The notes under the pieces are model-generated. The model was given only the letters and a program-made list of their open reading frames with translations, had not been told where the DNA came from and did no database searches. Below are positions 1 through 7,627 of a DNA stretch of 16,528 bases, in pieces; position 1 is the stretch's first letter; every line of letters starts with the position of its first letter. Made by a program: the position numbers and the translations under genes. Origin of the DNA: Kalaharituber pfeilii (Eukaryota; Ascomycota; Pezizomycetes; Pezizales; Pezizaceae); NCBI GenBank assembly GCA_015179045.1, contig WHUZ01000273.1, positions 1-16,528 of the forward strand, in the 5' to 3' direction.

Positions 1-276
1 AGAATGAGCTGAACTTGACAGGTTTGGCAGGCCCTATTCGACGGCATGAGATGAGTCAGAATGAGTTGAATTTTACATAAATTGCAGGCCTAACCTGATG
101 GTACGAGATGATACAGAATGAGCTAAATTGGATAGATGTGGCAGCCCCGACGTGCCAGCGTACGATGAGGTGGAATGAGCGCAATTTGACAGGTATGGCA
201 GATCCGATCCACTGGCATAAGATGTAGGAGAATGAGCTAAGGTAGAATGAGCTGAATTTGACAAGTATGGCAGATC
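1..276 (+). repeat. 57-bp degenerate tandem array, forward orientation
   Basis: About five degenerate monomers at 56-59 bp spacing. The recurring landmark is GAGCTGAATTTGACA (near positions 5, 64, 120, 177 and 248), followed by a TATGGCAG..CCGAC segment and a CATGAGATGAGGTA-like segment. The array runs off the left window edge, so its true start is unknown. Open frames on the minus strand here come from a repeat period divisible by three and show no known domain. It stops where a LINE 3' end begins at about 277. Confidence 0.85.
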
Positions 277-392
277 CAGACATTTTCATTGCTAACTTGA
301 TTCATGTTTACTTTTAATGTACTGTTAAACATCGCCATAGCCCATAGGGCGGCATGCGATTAATGAAATAAAAAAAAAAAAAAAAAAAAAAA
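277..392 (+). mobile_element. LINE 3' end, strongly 5'-truncated, with poly(A) tail
   Basis: About 90 bp of AT-rich 3' untranslated sequence, then a 30-nt hairpin element at 331-360, then TTAATGAAAT and a poly(A) run of 23 (370-392). The hairpin and tail match the 3' ends of three other copies in this window, one of which (7628-8416) carries LINE ORF2 sequence; that identifies this fragment. No coding sequence remains. The left boundary is approximate: it is where the 57-bp array pattern stops. No clear target-site duplication is visible. Confidence 0.75.
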
Positions 393-1294
393 CTTGGCAC
401 GTATAGCCGGCCTGACATAACAGTGCGAGATCAGGCACCAGGAGCTGAATTTGACAGGTATGGCGGGCCTAACCTGCCGGTACGAGATGCTGCAGAATGA
501 GCTAAACTCGACAGGTTTGGCAGGCCCTATTCGACGACGTGAGATAAGTCAGAATGAGCTGAATTTTACACGTATTGCAGGCCCTATTCAACGGCGTGAG
601 GTGAGCCAGAATGAGCTGAATTTCACATGGAATGCAGGCCCTATTCAACGGTGTGAGGTGAACCAGAACGACCTGAATTTTTATACGAATTGCAGGCCCG
701 GGCTGTTGGCACGAGATGATGCAGAATGAGCTGAAGTTGACACATATAGCTGGCCGGACATGACGGTGCAAGATGTGGTAGAATGAGCTAAATTTGACAG
801 GTATGGCCGGCCCGAGCTTACAATGCAAATATGAGATACAGTAGGTTTGAGACGTATGGCATGCCCAAGGTATGAGATGGGATGAGGTAGAGCGAGCTGA
901 ATTTCAGATGTATGGCATGCCTGAACCGAGACACGAGAAGATACCAAATGAGCTGAATTCGATAGATGTGGCAGAACGAGCTGAGCTAGAATCAGCTGAA
1001 TTTGACAGGTATGATAGGGCCCACTCGATGGCATGAGATGAGAAAGAATAAGCTCAATTTGACAGGTATTGTAGGCCCAACGTGATGGCGTAGAATGAGC
1101 TGACTTTGACAGGTATGGCAGATCTGACCTGCCGGCCTAATATGTGGCAGAACAAGCTGAGGTAGAATGAGCTGAATTTGACCTGTAGAGCTAGCCCGAA
1201 CCGACAGTGCATAATGAGGTAACATTTGACACGTATGGCCGGCCCGACCTAACGGCATGAGATGAGGTGAACTTGACAGGAATAGAGGGCCCAA
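393..1294 (+). repeat. 57-bp degenerate tandem array, forward orientation, about 15 monomers
   Basis: Monomers start near 441, 498, 557, 614, 670, 729 and 786 and continue to the poly(T) at 1295. The monomers are individually distinguishable. Their order matches the reverse complement of about 4905-5800; for example GAGCTAGAATCAGCTGAA at 982 has its inverted counterpart near 5212. The two arrays were therefore copied as a block, not amplified independently. Open frames of about 90-117 residues on both strands are period artefacts. Confidence 0.88.
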
Positions 1295-1989
1295 TTTTTT
1301 TTTTTTTTTTATATCAGTACTCGCATGCCGCCCGATGGGCTATGGCGAGGTATATATTGAAGAAAGAAAGTAACGGTAACTAACGTCTAACTACATGTGG
1401 AGCCCGCGATTCTCGTGCGTGATGCGGGGGTCAATACAGCCTACTTCCTCCGCCTGTCCGGCTCGTATTGAGTGGTCCTCAGCAGCCTCCCTCCCAACCT
1501 GACTCTGTCTATTTCTTTCTCCTCCTCCAAATACACCACGACCGAGCTGGTCTTCTTGCCCTCAGCTATCAGCTCGGCCTTGCGTCTCAGCCACCTTATC
1601 CCCACGGTCTTGCCCCGTGTCTTGTTCCCAGACGCCAGCCACTTCCTCACCTTTCCCAAGTCCTTCCTCAACGCGATTCCATGTACGACGACGCCGACTT
1701 TCGATGTGGTGGCGTCGGTGTTTGGTGTTGGGTCGGAGGGCTTGCTGGTTTTGTGTCTTCTTCCTGTGGGCTCCGGTGTCGTTCAGTGTCTTTGTAAGGG
1801 TTCTGGGTGTCGATGTCGATGTCGGTGTCGTGGTCGCGGGCTCAGTTGTCGGTGTGGTGGTGGCGACGGGTGTCGCCGGGGTTCCGATCGGAGGCGGATT
1901 GGCGATCTTCTTCGCCTCTTTCTGGTCCAGCCGTCTCTTGATCTCGTAGGGTGTCTTGTCTGACGGCTGCTTCCCCTTCCTTTTCCTGG
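1295..1989 (-). mobile_element. Internally deleted Tad-like LINE copy
   Basis: Read on the minus strand, this goes from an ORF1 remnant (1970-1441) straight into a roughly 90-bp 3' untranslated region, the shared hairpin (1349-1320) and a poly(A) tail (poly-T 1295-1310). ORF2 is wholly missing. Insertion is supported by comparison with the related array at 4894-4930. There GGGCCC is followed by array sequence leading into the 12-bp minisatellite. Here GGGCCCAA (1287-1294) is followed by poly(T), and the minisatellite resumes at about 1990. I found no obvious target-site duplication. The 5' junction is approximate. Confidence 0.75.
1441..1970 (-). pseudogene. LINE ORF1 remnant (RNA-binding, RRM-like region)
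   Basis: The upstream part, in one frame, is rich in Pro, Thr and Ser and follows a lysine/arginine-rich stretch (about 1965-1750). The downstream part lies in another frame (about 1720-1441) and begins around VGVVVHGIALRKDL. It continues with GIRWLRRKAEL, then SSVVVYLEEE, then RLLRTTQYEPDRR just before a TAG stop. In fungal Tad-type LINEs this order (VVVHG, then an RRM-like core, then a Y-E-P motif) precedes CCHC zinc knuckles in the gag-like ORF1 protein that binds element RNA. Here the stop and the 3' untranslated region come directly after the Y-E-P motif, so the zinc knuckles are lost. At least one frameshift separates the two parts. The family assignment rests on motif recall, not a search. 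Confidence 0.6.
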
Positions 1990-2200
1990 TTGAAATAGCC
2001 GCTGAAATGGCCGCTGCAATAGCTACTTCAATGGCTACTGAAATTGCTGCTGAGATTGCTGCTGAAATGGCTACCGAAATGGGTACTAAAATGGCTACTA
2101 AAAGGGATAATGGAATGGTTATGGAAATGACTACCAAAACGACTCTTGAAATGGCTGCCGAAATGGCTGCTAAAATGGCTACTGAGTGCCTCAGGTCAGG
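1990..2200 (+). repeat. 12-bp minisatellite (ATGGCTGCTGAA type)
   Basis: Tandem 12-bp units of the form GAAATGGCTGCT, with substitutions, run from about 1990 to 2200. The plus frame reads as a Met-Ala-Ala-Glu periodic peptide and the minus frame as Ile-Ser-Ala-Ala. The same array is present inverted at 4559-4893, in the same order of variants (for example the AAAGGGATAATG-type unit near 2100), and a short version lies at 8956-9026. It sits at the centre of paired opposed 57-bp arrays. No signal peptide or domain supports a real protein. Confidence 0.88.
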
Positions 2201-2246
2201 CCGGCCATACCTGTCGACTTCACCTCATCTCACGCCGGCAGGTCTC
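2201..2246 (-). repeat. 57-bp array, reverse orientation (left piece)
   Basis: This short piece carries CCGGCCATACCTGTCGACTT and CACGCCGGCAGGTC. It matches, inverted, the array edge at about 4510-4556 next to the other minisatellite. It is separated from the rest of its array by the LINE 3' end at 2247-2325. Confidence 0.8.
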
Positions 2247-2325
2247 TTTTTTTTTTTTTTAATTTCATTACTCGCGTGCCGCCCTACGGGCTATGGCGAG
2301 GGTTTATTAAAGGAAAAGAAAACAA
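2247..2325 (-). mobile_element. LINE 3' end, extremely truncated, with poly(T)
   Basis: Poly(T) at 2247-2260, then the shared 30-nt hairpin at 2271-2300, then about 25 bp of AT-rich sequence. On the minus strand this is the last 80 bp or so of the same LINE family as at 277-392, 1295-1989 and 7628-8416. It interrupts a reverse 57-bp array: CACGCCGGCAGGTC lies to the left and TTAGCTTATTCTGGCTC to the right. It has no coding content. Confidence 0.78.
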
Positions 2326-2590
2326 ACTAACTAAGTTTAGCTTATTCTGGCTCATCTCATGGGCCGGCCATACCTGTCAACTTTCTCACGCCGTTGTTAG
2401 GTTGGGCCTTCTATGCCTGTCAAATTCAGCTCACTCTACCTCATCTCATGGCGGCAGGTGAGGCCTGCTATACTTGTAAAATTGAGTTCATTCTTCTTCA
2501 CCTGAGGCCGTGGGGCCAGACCTACCATATCTCGTAAATTCAACTCGTTCTGCCACATCTCATGCTATCAGGCCGGACCTGTAATATCTA
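2326..2590 (-). repeat. 57-bp array, reverse orientation (right piece)
   Basis: About five monomers in the reverse sense (CCTGTCAAATTCAGCTCA landmark) lead into CATGCTATCAGGCCGGACCT and TATCTATGTAATAAATCG. The same monomer order precedes the satellite-rich block in the two other modules (about 5820-6060 and 9620-9860), so array and block have moved or been duplicated together. Confidence 0.85.
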
Positions 2591-3117
2591 TGTAATAAAT
2601 CGGTCTAGGTCAGGTCAGGGTACAGGATCCAGGTACAGGACGGGCGGCAGGCACCGGGGCGATTTCACAGCAGAGGCAGAGGCAGAGGCGGTCAGAGCTA
2701 TGTGATACCGAGAGGTAGATGTATTTGAAAGCAAAATACACAACTTGGGTAGAATACAAGTTGTTGCGTGGAGAGGCAAGAGGGAGGTGGGGGGAGGGCC
2801 TCTTTATAGAAAGCCCTCGGTGGCAAATCCAAGCAAACAAGCAAACGAGCAAACAAACAAAAGAAGTACATGGAAAACCAAGGAAACGACTGGAAGTACA
2901 TGGAAGACCAAGGAAATGACTGGAAGCAGGTAGAACCATCAGGAATATCCAGGAATGAGCTCGGCGATACCTCTGGTGGATTCCGGAGTCTTTCAGCAGG
3001 TTCTAGGGCTTTCCGGCAGGTTCTACGGCTTTCCGGCAGGTTCTGAGGATCCGGGTTCTTCTAGCACATTCTGGCAGGTTCTCGGGTTCGGGTTGTTAAG
3101 CGATGACCGGGATGCTG
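2590..3117. repeat. Module block, copy A: nested micro/minisatellites
   Basis: First of three related blocks (others at 6055-6640 and 9857-10432). In order it contains GGTACAGG/GGCGGGCGGCAGG sequence, a CAGAGG hexamer run (three units here, five in the other two), and an inverted repeat ACAACTTG...CAAGTTGT with a 9-nt loop near 2738-2762. These are followed by an AAGCAAAC/AAAC run, a 30-bp TACATGGAAAACCAAGGAAA-type repeat (two copies here, three elsewhere), and a 20-bp CAGGTTCTACGGCTTTCCGG repeat. No coding domain is recognised. The copies diverge after GGCGGCCATGTT. The 138 bp between this block and the next element show nothing identifiable beyond a short CTGGCA/TGCCAG inverted repeat. Confidence 0.85.
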
Positions 3118-3255
3118 GCGGCCATGTTATGACGAGTTGTGAGGGAGTTAGGGTCAGCTGCACGTGTACGAGTGCTGGCATGTAATATGTTGATTGCCAG
3201 TATAGGACCGGGGGCTGGAGGGTCTTGGGCGAGGGTCCAGGTTAGATTATTACAA

Positions 3256-3742
3256 TCTATCAAATTCAATGCTGGCGAGAGAGACCTGTCATAATTGTTA
3301 AGTTGAGCTCAGGTTGCTGGACTACTTGGCACTTCAGCTCTTTAGCTTAGGTGCAAGCTATGTCAAATGCAACTGGGTTCAATCCAGCACGAGATATAAC
3401 CAGCAGTACTTACGACGAGTGGCCGCAATTCCTGTAACTATAGTACTATAATGGCCAACAGTAGGTCTGAGCTGACATCAGGTCTTGGCATTTTGACCAA
3501 ATTTCTTGGCAATATGACCAAATTGGAACGAAAAACACTGGGCAGCTTGTAACTAACTTATATACAGGAATCGCGGCCACTCGTCGTAAGTACTGCTGGT
3601 TACGCCTCGCGCCGGATTGAACCCAGTCGCATTTATATAGCTTGTGCCTAAGCTGATGGGCTGAAGTGCCACGTAGTCCTGCAACCTGAGCTTAACTTAC
3701 AAAGTATGACAGGTCTCTTTCACCTGCATTGAATTTGACAGA
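3256..3742. mobile_element. Foldback/MITE-like element 1, about 180-bp terminal inverted repeats
   Basis: The left arm 3256-3436 and right arm 3563-3742 are inverted copies along their full length, with scattered substitutions; both contain ACTTACGACGAGTGGCCGC and GACTACNTGGCACTTCAG. The 126-bp centre holds a TTGACCAAATTTCTTGGCA-type short tandem repeat and one GTAGGTCTGAGCTGAC unit. No transposase is encoded, so any mobility would depend on another element. The outermost arm sequence (CTGTCAAATTCA) resembles the 57-bp monomer, so the true outer boundary may be inside the stated limits. No clear target-site duplication is seen. Confidence 0.75.
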
Positions 3743-4558
3743 CATGACAGGTCCGGCCCGACGGCATAAGATGTAGCAGAATGAGTTGAATTTAATATAT
3801 ATGGCAGGTTCGGCGCCACGGCCTTAGGCGAGGAAGAATGAGCTCAATTCAACAGGTATAGCAGGTCCTACCTACCGCCGTGAGATGAGGTAGAGTGAGC
3901 TGAATTTGATAGGCATGGAAGGCCCAACCCGACGGCATGAAAAAGTTGACAGGTATGGCCGGCCCACGAGATGAGGCAGAATAAGCTGAATTTGGCACGT
4001 ATAGCTGGCCTGACCTGACAGCGCGAGATCAGGCACAATGAGCTGAATTTGACAGGTATGGCGGGCCCAACCTGCCGGCACGAGATGCTGCAGAATGAGC
4101 TGGACCTGACAGGTTTGGCAGGCCCTATTCGACGGCGTGAGATGAGCCAGAATGAGCTAAATTTCATACGAATCGTAGCCCCGGGCTGTCGGCACGAGAT
4201 GAGGCAGAATGACCTGAATTTGACACATATAGCCGGCCCGTCCCAACGGTGCAAGATGCGGTAGAATGAGCTGAGTTTGACACATATGGCCCACTGGAGC
4301 TGACGGTGCCAGATGCGGTAGAATGAGCTCAATTTGACAGGTATGGCCGGCCCGAGCCTACGGTGCAAATATGAGATAAGTATGGCATGCCCGAGGTGCG
4401 AGATGAGATGAGGTAGAATGAGCTGAATTTGATAGATATGGCAGCCCCGACCTGACGGCATGGGCTGAGGTAGAAAGAGCTGAATTTGACAGGTATGGCA
4501 GATCCGACCTGCCGGCGTGAGATGAGGTGAAGTCGACAGGTATGGCCGGCCTGACCTG
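3743..4558 (+). repeat. 57-bp degenerate tandem array, forward orientation
   Basis: About 14 monomers. The order of variants matches the reverse complement of 4900-5990 with several deletions, making this the left arm of a palindrome centred on the minisatellite at 4559-4893. It ends with AGTCGACAGGTATGGCCGGC, the inverted counterpart of about 2201-2220. The long minus-strand open frame through this region (to about residue 356) is a 19-residue periodic reading of the repeat joined to the 4-residue reading of the minisatellite. It has no recognised domain, and other frames are also open. Confidence 0.88.
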
Positions 4559-4893
4559 AGGCACACACTAGCCATTTTAGCAGCCATTTCGGCAGCCATT
4601 TCAAGAGTCGTTTTGGTAGTCATTTCCATAGCCATTTCATTATCCCTTGTAGTAGCCATTTTAGTACCCATTTCGGTAGCCATTTCAGCAGCAATCTCAG
4701 CAGCAATTTCAGTAGCCATTGAAGTAGCTATTGCAGCGGCCATTTCAGCGGCTATTTCAACAGCCATTGCAATAGCCATTTCGGCAGCCATTTCAGCAGC
4801 CATTTCAGCAGCCATTTCAGTAGCCATTTCAGCAGCCATTTCAGCAGCCATTTCAGTAGCCATTTCGATAGCCATTTCGGTAGCCATTTCATG
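4559..4893 (-). repeat. 12-bp minisatellite, inverted relative to 1990-2200
   Basis: About 27 units of CAGCAGCCATTT type (TTTCAGCAGCCA), reading as AAATGGCTGCTG on the minus strand. The inner section (about 4570-4760) preserves the unit order of 1990-2200. The section 4770-4890 is a purer, expanded run, which suggests recent amplification. It forms the spacer of the palindrome whose arms are 3743-4558 and 4894-6054. Confidence 0.9.
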
Positions 4894-6054
4894 TTCTATA
4901 TGCTGGCAGGTTGGGCCCTCTATTCCTGTCAAGTTCACCTCATCTCATGCCGTTCGGTCGGGCCGGCCATACGTGTCAAATGTCACCTCATTATGCACTG
5001 TCGGTTCGGGCTAGCTCTACAGGTCAACTTCAGCTCATTCTACCTCAGCTTGTTCTGCCACATATTACGCCGGCAGGTCAGATCTGCCATACCTGTCAAA
5101 TTCAGCTCATTTGACACTACGCCATCACGTTGGGCCTACAATACATGTCAAATTGAGCTCATTCTTTCTCATCTCATGCCATCGAGTGGGCCCTATCATA
5201 CCTGTCAAATTCAGCTGATTCTAGCTCAGCTCGTTCTGCCACATCTATCAAATTCAGCTCATTCCGTATCTTCTCGTGTCTCGGTTCAGGCATGCCATAC
5301 ATCTGAAATTCAGCTCACTCTACCTCATCCCATCTCGTACCTTGGGCATGCCATACGTCTCAAACTTATCTCATATTTGCAGTGTAGGCTCGGGCCGGCT
5401 ATACCTGTCAAATTCAGCTCATTCTACCACATTGTCGGGCCAGCTATATGTGTCAAATTCAGCTCATTCTGCATCATCTCGTGCCGACAGCCCGGGCCTG
5501 CAATTCGTATGAAAATTCAGCTCGTTCTGGCTCACCTCACACCGTTGAATAGGGCCTACATTCTGTGTGAAATTCACCTCATTCTGGCTCACCTCACGTC
5601 GTTGAATAGGGCCTGCAATACGTGTGAAATTCAGCTCATTCTGACTCATCTCACGTCGTCGAATAGGGCCTGCCAAACCTGTCAGGTCCAGCTCATTCTG
5701 CAGCATCTCGTGCCGGCAGGTTGTGCCCGCCATACCTGTCAAATTCAGCTCATTGTGCCTGATCTCGCGCTGTCAGGTCAGGCCAGCTATACGTGCCAAA
5801 TTCAGCTTATTCTGCCTCATCTCGTGGGCTGGCCATACCTATCAACTGTTTCATGCCGTCGGGTTGGGCCTTCCATGCCTGTCAAATTCAGCTCACTCTA
5901 CCTCATCTCACGGCGGTAGGTGGGGCCTCCTATACCTGTTGAATTGAGCTCATTCTTCTTCACCTGAGGCCGTGGGGCCAGACCTACTATATCTCTTAAA
6001 TTCAACTCATTCTGCCACATCTCATGCTATCAGGCCGGACCTGTCATATCTATG
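4894..6054 (-). repeat. 57-bp degenerate tandem array, reverse orientation, about 20 monomers
   Basis: This is the longest array in the window. Reverse-sense landmark CCTGTCAAATTCAGCTCA recurs at about 57-bp steps, e.g. near 5093, 5206, 5406, 5735 and 5880. It is the inverted equivalent of 393-1294 (same monomer order) and the right arm of the palindrome with 3743-4558. The first junction, GGTTGGGCCCTCTATTCCTG, shows the array without the LINE that interrupts the equivalent site at 1294/1295. A 342-residue plus-strand open frame spans it; I treat this as an artefact of a 57-bp (19-codon) period. Confidence 0.9.
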
Positions 6055-6640
6055 TAATAAATCGTTCCGGGTCGGGCCAGGGTACAGGACCCAGGTACGG
6101 GGCGGGCGGCAGGCGCCGGGGCGATTTCACAGCAGAGGCAGAGGCAGAGGCAGAGGCAGAGGCGGTCGGAGCTATGTGATACCGAGAGGTAGATGTATTT
6201 GAAAGCTAAATACACAACTTGGGTAGAATACAAGTTGTTGCGTGGAGAAGCAAGGGAGAGGAGGGGGGAGGGCCTCTTTGTAGAAAGCCCTCGGTGGCAA
6301 ATCCAAGCAAACAAGCAAACGAGCAAACAAACAAACGAAGTACATGGAAAACCGAGGAAACGACTGGAAGTACATGGAAAACCAAGGAAACGACTGGCAG
6401 TACATGGAAGGCCAAGGAAATAACTGGAAGCAGGTAGAAGCGTCAGGAATATCCGGGAATGAGCTCAGCGATACCTGTCGCTGGTGGATTCCGGAGTCTT
6501 CCAGAAGGTTCTAGGGCTTTCCAGCTGGTTCTACGGCTTTCCGGCAGGTTCTGGGATCCGGGTTCTTCTAGCAGATTCTGGCAGATTCTCGGGTTCGGGT
6601 TGTTAAGCGATTACCGGGATGCTGGCGGCCATGTTGCTTA
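6055..6640. repeat. Module block, copy B: nested micro/minisatellites
   Basis: Same order of parts as the block at 2590-3117, with five CAGAGG hexamers (about 6133-6163) and three copies of the 30-bp TACATGGAAAACCAAGGAAA-type repeat (about 6339-6428). It carries the ACAACTTG/CAAGTTGT inverted repeat near 6212-6236. A short open frame through the hexamers reads RGRGRGRGGR and then SYVIPRGRCI before a stop. This tail is kept in all three copies, but I do not regard it as a supported gene. The sequence 6641-6687 links it to the next foldback element and is shared with copy C. Confidence 0.85.
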
Positions 6641-6687
6641 AGTGACCTTACAGGTGCAGGGATATATACCGGAGTGCTAGAAGTCAA

Positions 6688-7051
6688 ATGCGACTGGGTT
6701 CAATCCGGCGTGAGGCGCAACCAGAAGTACTTACGACGAGTGGCTGCGATTCCTGTAACTATAGTACTATAATAGCTGACAGTAGGTCTGAGCCGATGGC
6801 AGGTCTGAGCCGACGGCAGGTCTGAGCTGACGTTAGGTCTTGGCATTTTGACCAAATTTCTTGGCAATATGACCACATTGGGACGAAAAACACTGAGCCG
6901 CTTGTAACTAACCCATCCACTCCTCAGCAAGCTGAGTTCGCTCCTGGGCACACTCCTCAGCAAGCTGAGTTCGCTCCTGGGCACAGGAATCGCGGCCACT
7001 CGTCGTAAGTACTGCTGGTTACGCCTCGCGCCGGATTGAACCCAGTCGCAT
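6688..7051. mobile_element. Foldback/MITE-like element 2, 69-bp terminal inverted repeats
   Basis: The arms 6688-6756 and 6983-7051 are inverted copies (ATGCGACTGGGTTCAATCCG at the outer end, ATTCCTGT at the inner end). They correspond to the inner part of the arms of element 1; the outer 110 bp or so seen there are absent. The centre has three 17-bp CAGGTCTGAGCCGACGG-type units and two copies of a 33-bp repeat that contains CTCAGCAAGCTGAG, itself a small hairpin. No coding capacity. The outer GGGTTCAATCC resembles a tRNA B box, but no tRNA fold is supported. Confidence 0.82.
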
Positions 7052-7083
7052 CTCATGCTTCTCGGCTACATGAAGTTTTGAGT

Positions 7084-7290
7084 TCCGAGTTGGTCGGCCG
7101 GCCTGGCCTGGCCTGACAGGCCATGATCTGCATTGGACTGAAACCGCCTGGACCAGCCTGGACCGGCCTGGACCGGCCTGATACACATGAATCAGGTCAA
7201 CCAGGCCAGTCCAGGCCATTCAGGCCGGTTCAGGCCATTCACTGGCAGGCCGGTTCAGGCTATTCAGGCCGGTTCAGGCCAATTAAACGA
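7084..7290. repeat. GC-rich GGCCTGGACC / CAGGCCGGTT array with an orientation switch
   Basis: About ten units of 10 bp read GGCCTGGACC to about 7180 and then CAGGCCGGTT/CAGGCCATT after about 7195, i.e. mostly the reverse complement. The switch is centred on CCTGATACACATGAATCAGG, an imperfect palindrome with 6-bp matching ends (CCTGAT/ATCAGG). The same family of units reappears at 8417-8560. No gene is supported here. Confidence 0.82.
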
Positions 7291-7619
7291 ATCACTCCAC
7301 AGCTATCCAGGTGAATTGAGGCCAGCATTTACCAGATCGTTTGAGTATTTATATGAGTAGAATCTCCCGTATGTCTAGAGTTTTAAACAGCAGCGGTCTA
7401 CGACTTTTCTCAAGTATGTATCACACTTTGTATTCAACTATATATACTAAGAAACATTTTAGAAATGATGGACCTTCCAGATAATACAACAGACTAGACT
7501 CAATTCTTGGATGATGATACCTAATGCGCAATTGTCAATTACTGATAGAGGAAATATCGAGGACTATTAAAATCTAATTCACGTGGGTTAAATTCCAAAA
7601 TCGCTTGAATTTACGTAAA
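7291..7619. other. Unassigned AT-leaning segment
   Basis: No repeat, RNA gene or intact ORF is recognised. The plus frame starting near 7323 reads as protein-like residues (phenylalanine-, tyrosine- and serine-rich) but is broken by several stops within the first 140 bp. It lies before the GC-rich array and a LINE, with a helicase fragment beyond them, so it may be another decayed piece of a helicase-bearing element. I could not match it to a helicase motif. Confidence 0.35.
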
Positions 7620-7627
7620 TGGCCTGG

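Noticed and set aside
370..392. Long A and T runs (370-392, 1295-1310, 2247-2260, 7628-7640) as simple homopolymer repeats
   Set aside because: Each lies directly after the same 30-nt hairpin and short tail, so they are LINE poly(A) tails.
1..1294. CRISPR-like array (regular spacing of conserved words)
   Set aside because: The whole 57-bp unit is repeated with divergence throughout; there is no constant repeat with unrelated spacers, and the genome is fungal.
1472..1963. 163-residue plus-strand ORF with cysteine- and serine-rich composition
   Set aside because: It is antisense to the LINE ORF1 remnant, which has recognisable motifs and the right 3' end on the minus strand.
3868..4938. 356-residue minus-strand ORF spanning array and minisatellite
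   Set aside because: Its sequence is only a 4-residue repeat followed by a 19-residue repeat, a direct result of 12-bp and 57-bp periods; other frames are open too, and no domain or signal is seen.
4891..5919. 342-residue plus-strand ORF in the long reverse array
   Set aside because: Same cause: a 57-bp period equals 19 codons. The inverted equivalent array at 393-1294 does not keep the frame intact.
5972..6202. Small RGG-box protein gene from the CAGAGG run
   Set aside because: The reading frame starts in array sequence, the arginine-glycine part is just a hexamer repeat, and the three copies are recent duplicates, so conservation is not informative.
6688..6720. tRNA or tRNA-derived SINE head, from the B-box-like GGTTCAATCC in the foldback arms
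   Set aside because: The T-stem does not pair in canonical register, there is no A box at the right distance, and no cloverleaf forms. The match is short.
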